Source: an uncultured Bacteroidales bacterium (GTDB lineage Bacteria; Bacteroidota; Bacteroidia; Bacteroidales; FEN-979). From it: a stretch of DNA of 37,116 nt. The position numbers were made by a program, and so were the translations under genes. The notes beneath the pieces were generated by a model. It had not been told where the DNA came from. It searched no databases and saw nothing but the letters and a program-made list of their open reading frames with translations. Below are positions 1 to 8,616 of the stretch, in pieces. The stretch spans positions 1-37,116 of the forward strand of contig CAIQUS010000049.1 in NCBI GenBank assembly GCA_903875045.1, in the 5' to 3' direction. The first letter of the stretch is position 1; every line of letters begins with the position of its first letter.

Positions 1-104
1 AACCGCAAAGAACACAAAGAAACCGCAAAGGGCCGCAGAGATAACTCGCAGATAATTATAACTTTGCGAAACTCTGCGAAAAAACTCTGCGGCCCTCTGC
101 GGTT
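1..104. repeat. Interspersed CCGCAAAG/CTCTGCGG hairpin repeat, copy 1
   Basis: Short units of the type CCGCAAAG and CTCTGCGG alternate here. Bases 21-40 are the reverse complement of 85-104 with one mismatch, so the element can form a 20-bp stem around a 44-nt loop. It lies just downstream (in the direction of transcription) of the stop codon of the minus-strand membrane-protein gene at 166, so it could act as a 3'-end structure. A related, less regular copy lies at about 31234-31328. The loop contains TAACTTTG (59-66), which also matches the Bacteroidota -7 promoter consensus. No protein is encoded. The structure is directly visible; the function is unknown. Confidence 0.75.
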
Positions 105-165
105 ATATTATTTGTTAGCAGACTTATCGGAGTGCCCTCATCCTTTAAGTTCAAACGGCTGAACA

Positions 166-3100
166 CTATGTCCCTTTCGATTTTGAAAACAATCCGCTGA
201 ATCTGAGATATACCCCAACCAGCGCTCCTGCTGAAACCAGGATAGTATTCAACCCCGACAGAAAATTTTGCTGGGTTACAAAAAGAAAGACCATGAGACT
301 TGTGGCGATGAGGATCAGGGGTACTTTAAACCGGTGCCAGGTTCCCTCCTCGTCAATCTTTTTCTGCATCGTTTCAAACGAAGTTTTATCGATCTCTGTC
401 AGAATATAATTTTTGAACGAAGGGCTCACGATTTCAATCCGCTCTTTCCTGTGAAGGATGCCTTTTTTAAAAAGCAGGGTGATCGTTTTCTTGTTTTTCA
501 GGTTCAGCAAGGTATCCTGGGCAAGGTCAAGAAGAAGAAACTGCTCATCTTCCGACAAGGATCCCCATACGTAATCGTAAAAAGAGGTGGAGAGTTCCTG
601 TATTTTCAAAATCAGATCTTCCGCCACAGCGGAACATATTGGTTCCATCCCTTTTATGTCGTGAACGTTTGAGGTAGTGTTTTCGCAACAACGCTTAATT
701 TTCCCCTTGATGAGCAGATGGTACCGTTGAACTTCCGGATTGAACCGCTTTTCAGCCTCCAGTATCGCAGATAGTTTTTCGCACAGCCAAGGCCCCTCCG
801 TTTCCGGTTGTTGGATTTCCGGGTAGATGAAAGGTATCCCAAAAATCAACCTGTTGAATTGAGATATCTGAGTGGCTGATTCTCCATGTTCCTTTTGCTT
901 ATCCCAACCATCTTTGTAGGTGGCAACCAATCGTTCCGGCGTTTTATCCATCCAAAGTATGACGGGTCGTTTCTTTAACTGCTTTTCCAGAAACTGAATC
1001 CTGTTCCTGAAATTTAACAGTGATTCAATCCCGGGTTCAAGATTGTATAAAACCCGTCGTTCATCCACTGGTGTATCTGCTGATATCGATACTTCAGCCA
1101 TGTCAATACATTCCCATTCGCGATTACCCAACTCCTCAATTTCGGGATCATGGTATGAAATGATGATGGCGTTTACCCTGGCTTTTGCAATGGTATCCAG
1201 TTCCTGAAAAAGTGGCACCGGAACACATTCTGATTCACACGAAAAGAAAAGTTTTCTAACCAGCCTGTTTACCAAAAAGCCAATAAGTACAAGCATTGCA
1301 ACAATCAAAACCCAGAAAAGGAATGCGTATACACTTCCCGGAAGCGCACGAAACGGATTGAAGAATCCCGACCATTGATTTCGGGTGGTAATCATGGATT
1401 TCGTTTCGGTTTTCTTCCCTTGATCGTTGTAATCCAATCTGTCAAAAATAAGGGAAACACAAGTATCGCCGGTTGCAGGGAATAAGCTCCCGATCATGGG
1501 ATCCGTTGATATTGGCTCTGATTCATTCATCACCCTGTCGAACCATGAACGGGCAGCTTTTAAAACCGGCTGATTCCCGCGGACATGATTAACCGTATGA
1601 GGGGAAATGTTCTGCTGAAACTGAGTGCGGTCAATGTTCATAAAATAAAGACCCTTGCTGTTTCGTGCCCGGAATAATGAATCTCCACTTCCGGAAAAAG
1701 CTTCACTTTTACCGGAAGTAAGGTTTTCTTTATAAAACTGGTGGATCGTTTCAGTTCGCTCGTTTATCTGGTGGGCAAGAAATTGTTGTTGTCTCTGTAA
1801 AAAATTTGTTGTTTCAGCCGAGAAAAACGCACTTGTAGTAAGAACTACCGGCATAATTACAATGGTTAACAGCCAGCTCATCACGAAAATCGTATAGTAT
1901 GGAACATCTTGGGGCATCTTTTTAAAATGTTTGTCATACCCATGCCAGATGCGGAATGTGAGTACACGATAGGTCAGCGTGCAATGTGCAACCATGAAAA
2001 GTACCAGGATGACGATAAGCATGGCAAGGGATAATCCATCGAACAAACCACATATTTCCAACCCCAGAAGGATGATGAAACCCGCGCCATTGAAAATGAT
2101 CAGCTGCCAGTAGGTTTTATTATTCTGTTTGCCCGGAAGCAGCCATTTGAAAAAGTACTCCTTCCCGGCGAGTTTGCTTTTTTTGGTTCTCCATACGATG
2201 ATAGCAATATAGATCAGGAAAAGGATTAAAAAGATCAATGCAAAAAAGCAAAAGACAAACATCGCAGTAAGCGCTCCGATGGACTTGGCCCTTGCTGTAT
2301 TCAGCAGGGAAACAACAAATAAATCAGAATTATCCACCGGTGAGATGTAGGCAAGATAATTCCTGTTGCGGATTTCCAATTCCATGGAGTCACATTCGTT
2401 GGATGTCAATGCCGATATCAGTGTTTTGTTTTCATGACTTTCCGTGATTAAACTATCATTGATATTCATGATTTCGTTTGAGTGATACCAGACTTTCCCG
2501 GTTTTATCGACCAGGCAATATTCAAACCCGTATTGCAAAACCGGCCACTTTAACGAATACATCGAGGTGGTTAAAGCAACGATCCTGGCACTGTCATTTT
2601 TGGATGGCGTGGAAAATGCGATCGCCCACTCTCCGGAGGTTTGGGAATAAATCGGCACCATATTATACCTGACAGTGTTCAACTCATATTTATCCGGATG
2701 TATAAAATATTCCCGTTCATTTACCGACGAGGGGAAGTACTTTTGGTAAGGCGTAATAATTGTACGCTGCGTACCGGTTTCGTCTGCCCAAAAAACAGTT
2801 TTATAAAAAAGGTAAACTGGTTTTTTCAACAATGGGTTTGCCGCTGTATCGGAATCCAGTATGGAGGTGTGTTTTTTAGTTTCTTTGCCAAACGCTATGT
2901 TCCCTGCATTATACCAGTCGAGCTGTTTGAGAGCTGTATCCCTTTCATTTGTAAAGGCTTTTTGAACGGTTTTGTTGAGAATTCGTAATTGATCATACTG
3001 GTCGGTCTGAAATCGGTAGCTGATCAGTTGCTGAGAAAGCATGATGACCAGAAGCAATGTTCCTGTTACCAGCGATATTCCGATCATGGTCACCCCGGTT

Positions 3101-3930
3101 CGTGTCAGTTTCTCCCTGGGCCCCATAATAAATACTTTTAAAATCGGGAAGCTGACGACAATCAGCAGCAGGGTGAAAATAAAAACAACAATCAGGTCAG
3201 ATGGCAGGCTTCGTTTGTCGCGGATAAACTTTTTTTCCTGGATGAAACCTCCCAGGAAACAATCCGGGTAACCATGAAAATTAACGGGAATAAGGAACAG
3301 GAGATAATTTGTTCCGTGTATTGTGATTTTCTCGATGCTACCTGTCTGGATTCCAAATGGTGTAAACTTTGATTCCTGGGCTCCCGGGATCAGGTTAAAT
3401 GCCGGATCAGACTCGGTGGCTTTCTCCTTTTTTGGTAATGAAACAGCGTCTGACAACTGTATATCCCCGGGCAGGGTGGAAAACATGATCCGCTTGTTGC
3501 GGATAAAGATAAAATCAGAGAAAAAATCCCATCGCAGCAATGGTGTGATAAACTCTTTCAAAAGTATATGAACACTATCTGTTTTTTTTCTGTTGGTAGA
3601 ATCAAACGTATAATAAATAGCGTCCGGTTCGTTGGTCCTGTCTGATTTCAGGCTGGCAGTAATCGGACCGGACCCCCAGGAAAAAGATGGGGACGATCCG
3701 GTTTTGGCTTTTTTATCACTGGCACGGTTGGTTATGATGGTCGAGCAAATAGCATCTTTTTGCTTCATTCCCTCGCCGAGCTTTTCCAACGCATGATAAC
3801 CCCGTTTTTCGAGCGTTTCCTGGTTATCTTCCAGCGTCACAAAAAAATAGATGCTGAGCAGCGCCATCATGGTCAGAAAAATCGCAAGGGCCATCCCCGA
3901 AATGCCAAGTTTTGATAAATGTTTGTTCAT
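166..3930 (-). CDS. Large polytopic membrane sensor-like protein with degenerate NTPase/winged-helix-like C-terminus
   Basis: This is a 1254-residue protein that I cannot assign to a named family. An N-terminal membrane anchor (about 12-32) precedes a first extracytoplasmic region (about 35-240). Two membrane segments (about 245-305) lead to a second extracytoplasmic region (about 305-545) with dCache-like features: FWADETG near 380, NEREYF near 404 and a closing strand with LVDKTGKVWYHS. More membrane segments follow (about 552-580, 608-655, 678-700), then a third extracytoplasmic region (700-865) and a membrane helix (868-892). The cytoplasmic part (about 900-1200) has a hydrophobic strand ending in Asp (VILWMD, about 990) and a winged-helix-like stretch (about 1118-1180) reminiscent of STAND ATPases, but I see no Walker A P-loop. 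Two final hydrophobic segments (1203-1245) end the protein. The gene starts 17 bp after the esterase stop codon and is probably cotranscribed with it. A sensory or signalling role is inference. Confidence 0.7.
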   Translation of the reverse strand: MNKHLSKLGISGMALAIFLTMMALLSIYFFVTLEDNQETLEKRGYHALEKLGEGMKQKDAICSTIITNRASDKKAKTGSSPSFSWGSGPITASLKSDRTNEPDAIYYTFDSTNRKKTDSVHILLKEFITPLLRWDFFSDFIFIRNKRIMFSTLPGDIQLSDAVSLPKKEKATESDPAFNLIPGAQESKFTPFGIQTGSIEKITIHGTNYLLFLIPVNFHGYPDCFLGGFIQEKKFIRDKRSLPSDLIVVFIFTLLLIVVSFPILKVFIMGPREKLTRTGVTMIGISLVTGTLLLVIMLSQQLISYRFQTDQYDQLRILNKTVQKAFTNERDTALKQLDWYNAGNIAFGKETKKHTSILDSDTAANPLLKKPVYLFYKTVFWADETGTQRTIITPYQKYFPSSVNEREYFIHPDKYELNTVRYNMVPIYSQTSGEWAIAFSTPSKNDSARIVALTTSMYSLKWPVLQYGFEYCLVDKTGKVWYHSNEIMNINDSLITESHENKTLISALTSNECDSMELEIRNRNYLAYISPVDNSDLFVVSLLNTARAKSIGALTAMFVFCFFALIFLILFLIYIAIIVWRTKKSKLAGKEYFFKWLLPGKQNNKTYWQLIIFNGAGFIILLGLEICGLFDGLSLAMLIVILVLFMVAHCTLTYRVLTFRIWHGYDKHFKKMPQDVPYYTIFVMSWLLTIVIMPVVLTTSAFFSAETTNFLQRQQQFLAHQINERTETIHQFYKENLTSGKSEAFSGSGDSLFRARNSKGLYFMNIDRTQFQQNISPHTVNHVRGNQPVLKAARSWFDRVMNESEPISTDPMIGSLFPATGDTCVSLIFDRLDYNDQGKKTETKSMITTRNQWSGFFNPFRALPGSVYAFLFWVLIVAMLVLIGFLVNRLVRKLFFSCESECVPVPLFQELDTIAKARVNAIIISYHDPEIEELGNREWECIDMAEVSISADTPVDERRVLYNLEPGIESLLNFRNRIQFLEKQLKKRPVILWMDKTPERLVATYKDGWDKQKEHGESATQISQFNRLIFGIPFIYPEIQQPETEGPWLCEKLSAILEAEKRFNPEVQRYHLLIKGKIKRCCENTTSNVHDIKGMEPICSAVAEDLILKIQELSTSFYDYVWGSLSEDEQFLLLDLAQDTLLNLKNKKTITLLFKKGILHRKERIEIVSPSFKNYILTEIDKTSFETMQKKIDEEGTWHRFKVPLILIATSLMVFLFVTQQNFLSGLNTILVSAGALVGVYLRFSGLFSKSKGT

Positions 3931-3947
3931 AAAATCTAAGGTTTAAG

Positions 3948-6107
3948 TTAGAAATTAATGATGATCTCATCAACAAAAAGCCATGCCTTTCCTCCCTTCC
4001 CAGGATGCCATTTCGGACAAAAGCCGGTGTTTTTGGCATAAATTCTGATAAATCTTGCAACGGGGCCGGTTTGACCTGATCCTGGTTGTTGCTGTTCCGA
4101 ACCAATTCCCGGCTCAAAACAATATTCTTTCAAGATAACATCGGTGGTTTTCTGTGATTCCATGGTCTTGATTTCCCTGGAAGGTGAATATTTCACGCCA
4201 TCTTTTGAAATACTGATCTGTACCAGGGTGGGCAGAAAAATCCATGATCCGGAATTCTGCATAAACCCGGCACAGATGTTTTTGACAGAAATCGTATCGC
4301 CCAGATCGATGATTGCATCAAAATCAACCCCCTGATATCCCTGCCAAAAACTATCGGTGAAGTCCTCTGATCCCTGCACCCCGTCGAGCAGCGCGTTGCT
4401 GCCGCCCGGATACTGCTTAGCAAAAGGATGCGTGGTTGTGATACGTTTGTTGATCCCGGCATGACGAAAATATTTTGATTTGCTGACAAGAGAGGAAACA
4501 AGGCTCCCTTTGAACGCCCGGGCTCCGATGCTGCAGGAATGATCGAGCAGAATTGGCTTTTGATACAGCACCGAAGATTTGTCGGGTTCGGTTCCGTCCA
4601 GCGAATAGCGAACCTGGCAAAGGGTGTCGCTGCATTTCAGCGAAAGTTGTTTCAATCCGGTCAGGCTGTCGGTTGAGTAAACGATTTCCACCGGACGGTT
4701 GAAAAACGGGATTGTATCCGTTCTGAAGGGAACCGCAGGCAAACCAGCCTGATTAAAAAGATTAACAGAATCAGTATCCGAAAAAGCATATCGCACCGAA
4801 ACAGGTTCAGATACATTCTGGCTGGTAACAACTACACAATGGCCATCGATCTTTGCATCTGCTTGATAAAAAACATTGTCCTTCCCTGCTATTTTAAAAC
4901 AGGTCAGATCTTCCCCTTTTTTAAACAACCCGCCTTGGACATTTTCGAAGAAAAGCCGAACACTGCTCCCTTCAACCGTCATGCTTCTGTATTCAGGGCC
5001 TTTACAAATAATATTTTCAAAACCATACGTCCCGGAAAGGGCAAGCAAGGCAAGCCGCAATCCGACATCCTGCTTGTTCGCGGGGTGGATGTTCCCGGGG
5101 TTTCCAATATCCATGGTCACGGCCATCCCTGTGTTGGGGACAGACAGCGCCTTAAACTGTGCTTCCCTCAGGTAAGCAGCCGCATCAATATTTTCTTCAT
5201 AAGCAAACGGGGCGATCTGAACATAATAAAACGGGAAATCACCTTGTTTCCAGGCTTCACGCCAGTTGCGGATCATCGTTGTAAAGAGCTTTTCATACAG
5301 ATCGGACTGGTACCTGTTGCTTTCTCCCTGGTACCAGATAACTCCACTGATCCTGAAATTCAGCAGCGGATGGACCATGGCATTGTACAATCCTGACGCG
5401 TTCCGGTAATTGCTTTGATCGCTGTTCGGTGACTTCAGGAAATAGTGTAAATTTTCATCCGCTTCCAGGTATTTCCGGTCGGTCCATGCCTCAGCAGGCG
5501 TTCCGCCGATGTTGGTGGAAATAAGTCCGACCGGAACATGCAGCCTGTTAAACAACTCCCTGCCAAAAAACCATGCAGTGGCACTGAAATCATAAACATT
5601 CTTTACTGTTGCTCTCTTCCAGGTTGCTTTGCATGAATCCTGCGGAACAGACTCCCAGGCATGAGCTACCTGACAAAGACGGATTTGGGTATAATCCGAT
5701 GTTCCGAGGTCTTTCTTCTCATTCTTGTATTTCTCCCATCCACCCAGCATGTTAATGGTAAATTCCATATTTGACTGGCCGGAACAGACCCAAACTTCGC
5801 CAAAAAGAATATCGGTCAATACAATCTTGTTTGTTCCGGTGATCACCATGGAATGCGGTCCGCCAGCCGGGCCGGTAGTTATTGCGACACTCCACTTCCC
5901 GTCGGCCCCGGTGGTTGTCTGAACCGGTTCGGCCAGCCAGGACGCCGCTATCTTTACCATTTCTCCCTGACCGGCCCATCCCCATATCTTTACCACAGAA
6001 TTCCGCTGCAACACCATTCCCGAAGCTAAAACCGAAGGCAAACGCACCGCGGCTTCCCCCGACAGCCATAAAAAAACAAAGAAAATACTGAAAATAATTT
6101 GTTTCAC
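3948..6107 (-). CDS. Sialate O-acetylesterase-like SGNH hydrolase with C-terminal CHB_HEX-like and F5/8C-like modules
   Basis: Members of this family remove O-acetyl groups from sialic acids or other sugars so that exo-glycosidases can proceed. The protein has 719 residues with a signal peptide (1-20). The catalytic block shows CSGQSNMEF (Ser112 the likely nucleophile), NIGGTPAEAW (199-208), WYQGESN (258-264) and GNIHPANKQ with His341, the usual SGNH/DUF303 set. After about residue 478 comes a region like the chitobiase C-terminal domain (YSLDGTEPD motif), then a discoidin/F5/8C-like sandwich (about 555-719). That tail is familiar from beta-hexosaminidases and is longer than a plain esterase needs, suggesting glycan binding. 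There is no lipobox, so the product is probably periplasmic or secreted. It is the first gene of a likely two-gene unit with the large membrane protein. The substrate is inferred from the family only. Confidence 0.87.
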   Translation of the reverse strand: MKQIIFSIFFVFLWLSGEAAVRLPSVLASGMVLQRNSVVKIWGWAGQGEMVKIAASWLAEPVQTTTGADGKWSVAITTGPAGGPHSMVITGTNKIVLTDILFGEVWVCSGQSNMEFTINMLGGWEKYKNEKKDLGTSDYTQIRLCQVAHAWESVPQDSCKATWKRATVKNVYDFSATAWFFGRELFNRLHVPVGLISTNIGGTPAEAWTDRKYLEADENLHYFLKSPNSDQSNYRNASGLYNAMVHPLLNFRISGVIWYQGESNRYQSDLYEKLFTTMIRNWREAWKQGDFPFYYVQIAPFAYEENIDAAAYLREAQFKALSVPNTGMAVTMDIGNPGNIHPANKQDVGLRLALLALSGTYGFENIICKGPEYRSMTVEGSSVRLFFENVQGGLFKKGEDLTCFKIAGKDNVFYQADAKIDGHCVVVTSQNVSEPVSVRYAFSDTDSVNLFNQAGLPAVPFRTDTIPFFNRPVEIVYSTDSLTGLKQLSLKCSDTLCQVRYSLDGTEPDKSSVLYQKPILLDHSCSIGARAFKGSLVSSLVSKSKYFRHAGINKRITTTHPFAKQYPGGSNALLDGVQGSEDFTDSFWQGYQGVDFDAIIDLGDTISVKNICAGFMQNSGSWIFLPTLVQISISKDGVKYSPSREIKTMESQKTTDVILKEYCFEPGIGSEQQQPGSGQTGPVARFIRIYAKNTGFCPKWHPGKGGKAWLFVDEIIINF

Positions 6108-6182
6108 CGTATCATCGGATTCAAATAATCGTTAGCATTACATCCCAATGAAATTTTTCCTAAAAATAAGCAAAATCATTAT

Positions 6183-6953
6183 ATGTCACTATATATCGCA
6201 GCCCTCAATTCAGGAAGCAACGGAAACTGTTATTACATCGGCACTCAGCAGGAGGCTGTGCTGATCGATGCCGGCATCTCCTGCCGTGAAACAGAACGCA
6301 GGATGATGAGGATGGGGCTGCCCCTGCGGAATGTAAAAGCGATATTCATCACCCATGAACATACCGATCATACCCGGGGAGCCGAAGTACTTTCCAGAAA
6401 ATACGGAATTCCCGTCTACATTACAGAGGCAACCTACCGCAGCAGCCGAATAAACCTTGAATCACAGGCATTGATGTCATTTAAGGCAGGAATGCCGGTG
6501 GATATTGGCAACCTCCGGGTGAATCCATTTCCAAAACTTCATGATGCCTCCGAACCACATAGTTTTACAGTGAGCACAAACGGACTTACTGCAGGGGTAT
6601 TTACCGATCTGGGCACGGCTTGTGAACATGTCATACACCACCTCAGCCAGTGCCATGCGGCTTTTCTCGAGGCCAATTATGATGAAAGAATGCTTGAAAA
6701 CGGACGTTACCCCGTCTATCTTAAACGGCGTATCCGGGGAATGGAAGGACACCTTTCGAACGACCAGGCGCTGGACCTTTTTATCACCCACCGGTCACCC
6801 TGGATGCAGCTGCTGGTACTTTCACATCTTTCGGCTGAGAACAACCATCCGCAACTTGTACATGACCTTTTCAGCCGGCATGCAAACGGCACAAAAATCG
6901 TGGTTGCTTCGCGATACGAGGAGACGGAGGTGTTTTGCATTCCGGGTTTCTGA
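6183..6953 (+). CDS. Metallo-beta-lactamase-fold hydrolase, WalJ/YycJ-like
   Basis: The 256-residue protein opens with LNSGSNGNCYYIG and carries the metal-binding motif HEHTDH (58-63), typical of the YycJ/WalJ branch of metallo-beta-lactamase-fold proteins. Members bind two metal ions and are thought to act as 5'-3' exonucleases or DNA-repair factors. Later metal ligands are plausible in FTDLGTA (about 140-146) and LSHLSAENNHP (about 217-227). It is cytoplasmic, with no signal peptide. The start at 6183 gives the canonical N-terminus. The gene is divergent from the esterase gene (75 bp between starts) and ends 36 bp before glyS. The glyS promoter box lies in that gap, so glyS need not depend on this transcript. 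The family assignment is strong; the precise substrate is not shown. Confidence 0.88.
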   Translation: MSLYIAALNSGSNGNCYYIGTQQEAVLIDAGISCRETERRMMRMGLPLRNVKAIFITHEHTDHTRGAEVLSRKYGIPVYITEATYRSSRINLESQALMSFKAGMPVDIGNLRVNPFPKLHDASEPHSFTVSTNGLTAGVFTDLGTACEHVIHHLSQCHAAFLEANYDERMLENGRYPVYLKRRIRGMEGHLSNDQALDLFITHRSPWMQLLVLSHLSAENNHPQLVHDLFSRHANGTKIVVASRYEETEVFCIPGF

Positions 6954-6960
6954 TTTTTCC

Positions 6961-6968
6961 TACCTTTG
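6961..6968 (+). promoter_or_regulatory. Bacteroidota -7 box upstream of glyS
   Basis: TACCTTTG matches the Bacteroidota primary sigma -7 consensus TAnnTTTG and lies 22 bp before the ATG at 6990. Its last three bases form a TTG that could be misread as an upstream start codon. The box argues instead for the ATG at 6990. The -33 element is unconvincing, since the nearest TTG (6934-6936) is 24 bp upstream. Confidence 0.55.
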
Positions 6969-6989
6969 TGGCCCAAAATCAGCATTGCT

Positions 6990-8513
6990 ATGGCCAACAA
7001 CGAAGAACTCTTTAAAAAAATTATCTCCCACGCCAAGGAATACGGCTTTGTATTCCCTTCCAGTGAAATCTACGACGGACTCAGCGCTGTTTATGATTAC
7101 GGTCCCTTTGGTGTTGAACTCAAAAACAACATCAAGGAATACTGGTGGCGCTGGATGACCCAGTTTCATGAAAACATTGTCGGGCTGGATTGCGCCATTT
7201 TCATGCACCCCACCGTTTGGAAAGCATCAGGACATGTGGATGCCTTCAGCGACCCGATGATCGACAACCGTGATTCCAAAAAGCGTTACCGTGCCGATGT
7301 ACTGGTTGAAGACCATCTTCAGAAGATTGAGGATAAAATCCAGAAAGAGGTTGAAAAAGCAAGAATCCGTTTTGGTGAAACCTTTGATGAAAAAATGTAC
7401 CGGGAAACCAACCCCCGTGTAAAGGAATACCAGGACAAGATCAACGCGGTCAAAACGCGGTTTTATGACTCCCTGGGAAAAGACAATCTCGCCGACATCA
7501 AGCTGCTGATCGAAGAAACAGGGATCGTTTGCCCCATCAGCGGAACAAAAAACTGGACCGATGTACGCCAGTTCAACCTCATGTTCTCCACCCAGATGGG
7601 GTCGGTGAATGATGATACTTCCGTGGTTTACCTCCGGCCCGAAACAGCCCAGGGAATCTTTGTCAACTTCCTGAATGTGCAGAAATCGGCCCGCATGAAA
7701 ATCCCATTTGGTATCGCCCAGATCGGGAAAGCCTTCCGCAACGAGATTGTGGCCAGACAGTTCCTCTTCCGGATGCGTGAATTCGAGCAGATGGAGATGC
7801 AATATTTTGTTAAACCCGGTGAAGAGCTGAAGTGGTACGAGTTCTGGAAGGAAGAGCGCATGAAATGGCATCTTTCCCTTGGAATCCCCGCCTCAAAATA
7901 TCGCTTTCACAACCACGAAAAACTGGCCCACTACGCCAATGCCGCCGCCGACATTGAATTTGAATTCCCCATCGGGTTCAAGGAACTGGAAGGTATTCAC
8001 AGTCGTACCGATTTCGACCTCAGCGCCCATCAGCAGCATTCGGGCAGGAAACTCCAGTATTTTGACACCGAAAGCAATGAAAGCTATGTGCCTTATGTGG
8101 TGGAAACTTCCATTGGCCTCGACCGTACCTTTCTTGCGATTTTAAGCCATGCATACCGTGAAGAGAAACTGGAAGATGGCAGCGAACGTGTGGTTTTGGG
8201 GATTCCGGCAAAACTGGCCCCAATCAAACTGGCTGTGCTGCCATTGACCAAAAAAGACGGTTTGTCGGAAAAGGCACGCGAGATCATGGATGTGATGAAG
8301 TACGATTTTCGCTGTTACTACGAAGAAAAAGACACCATCGGACGCCGTTACCGTCGCATGGATGCCCTTGGTACACCATATTGCATCACCATCGACCACC
8401 AAACCCTTGAAGACAATACCGTTACCATCCGTGATCGTGACACCATGCTGCAGGAACGTATTCCGGTGGATGGGATTTCGGCGATTGTTAAGGAGAAGAT
8501 GGTGGCCAAGTGA
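6990..8513 (+). CDS. glyS: Glycyl-tRNA synthetase, single-chain class II type
   Basis: This enzyme attaches glycine to tRNA-Gly in the cytoplasm. The 507-residue protein has the dimeric (non alpha2beta2) architecture. The N-terminus reads SHAKEYGFVFPSSEIY, an ETAQGIF block lies near residue 217, and class II motif 2 (FRNEI...REFEQMEM) near 250. A His/Asp-rich catalytic block follows near 330-350 (HSRTDFDLSAHQQHSGR), and the C-terminal anticodon-binding domain begins at about 408 (LAPIKLAVLP). I chose ATG 6990 over the TTG at 6966 because the TTG is part of a -7 promoter box and the extra residues do not resemble the family N-terminus. The last codons and the stop run into the 8-bp repeat array at about 8501, so the final residues may be repeat-derived. 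Confidence 0.97.
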   Translation: MANNEELFKKIISHAKEYGFVFPSSEIYDGLSAVYDYGPFGVELKNNIKEYWWRWMTQFHENIVGLDCAIFMHPTVWKASGHVDAFSDPMIDNRDSKKRYRADVLVEDHLQKIEDKIQKEVEKARIRFGETFDEKMYRETNPRVKEYQDKINAVKTRFYDSLGKDNLADIKLLIEETGIVCPISGTKNWTDVRQFNLMFSTQMGSVNDDTSVVYLRPETAQGIFVNFLNVQKSARMKIPFGIAQIGKAFRNEIVARQFLFRMREFEQMEMQYFVKPGEELKWYEFWKEERMKWHLSLGIPASKYRFHNHEKLAHYANAAADIEFEFPIGFKELEGIHSRTDFDLSAHQQHSGRKLQYFDTESNESYVPYVVETSIGLDRTFLAILSHAYREEKLEDGSERVVLGIPAKLAPIKLAVLPLTKKDGLSEKAREIMDVMKYDFRCYYEEKDTIGRRYRRMDALGTPYCITIDHQTLEDNTVTIRDRDTMLQERIPVDGISAIVKEKMVAK

Positions 8514-8546
8514 CCGAGTGGGCGAGTGGGCAAGTGACCCGGTGAG
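8501..8546. repeat. 8-bp tandem repeat array (GTGGGCAA type), left copy
   Basis: Degenerate 8-bp units such as GAGTGGGC and AAGTGGGC overlap the glyS stop codon and run into the intergenic space. The array is the reverse complement of the larger array at 9364-9441, so the two bracket the YdcF-like gene in inverted orientation. Bases 8549-8600 continue with an unrelated AT-rich low-complexity stretch (TTCAAATTTCAAC, ATATTCGATATTCC). Confidence 0.75.
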
Positions 8547-8616
8547 TTCCCAAACTTCAAATTTCAACATTCGTTGATCAATATTCGATATTCCATTGGT
8601 TTTGAGGTGAAACAAA

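Noticed and set aside
6966-6989. TTG start giving eight extra residues for glycyl-tRNA synthetase
   Set aside because: The TTG is the end of a TACCTTTG promoter box and the extra residues do not fit the family N-terminus; ATG 6990 is preferred.
7227-7871. Minus-strand open frame of 214 codons within glyS
   Set aside because: It is a codon-bias shadow of glyS on the opposite strand; no motif or initiation context supports it.
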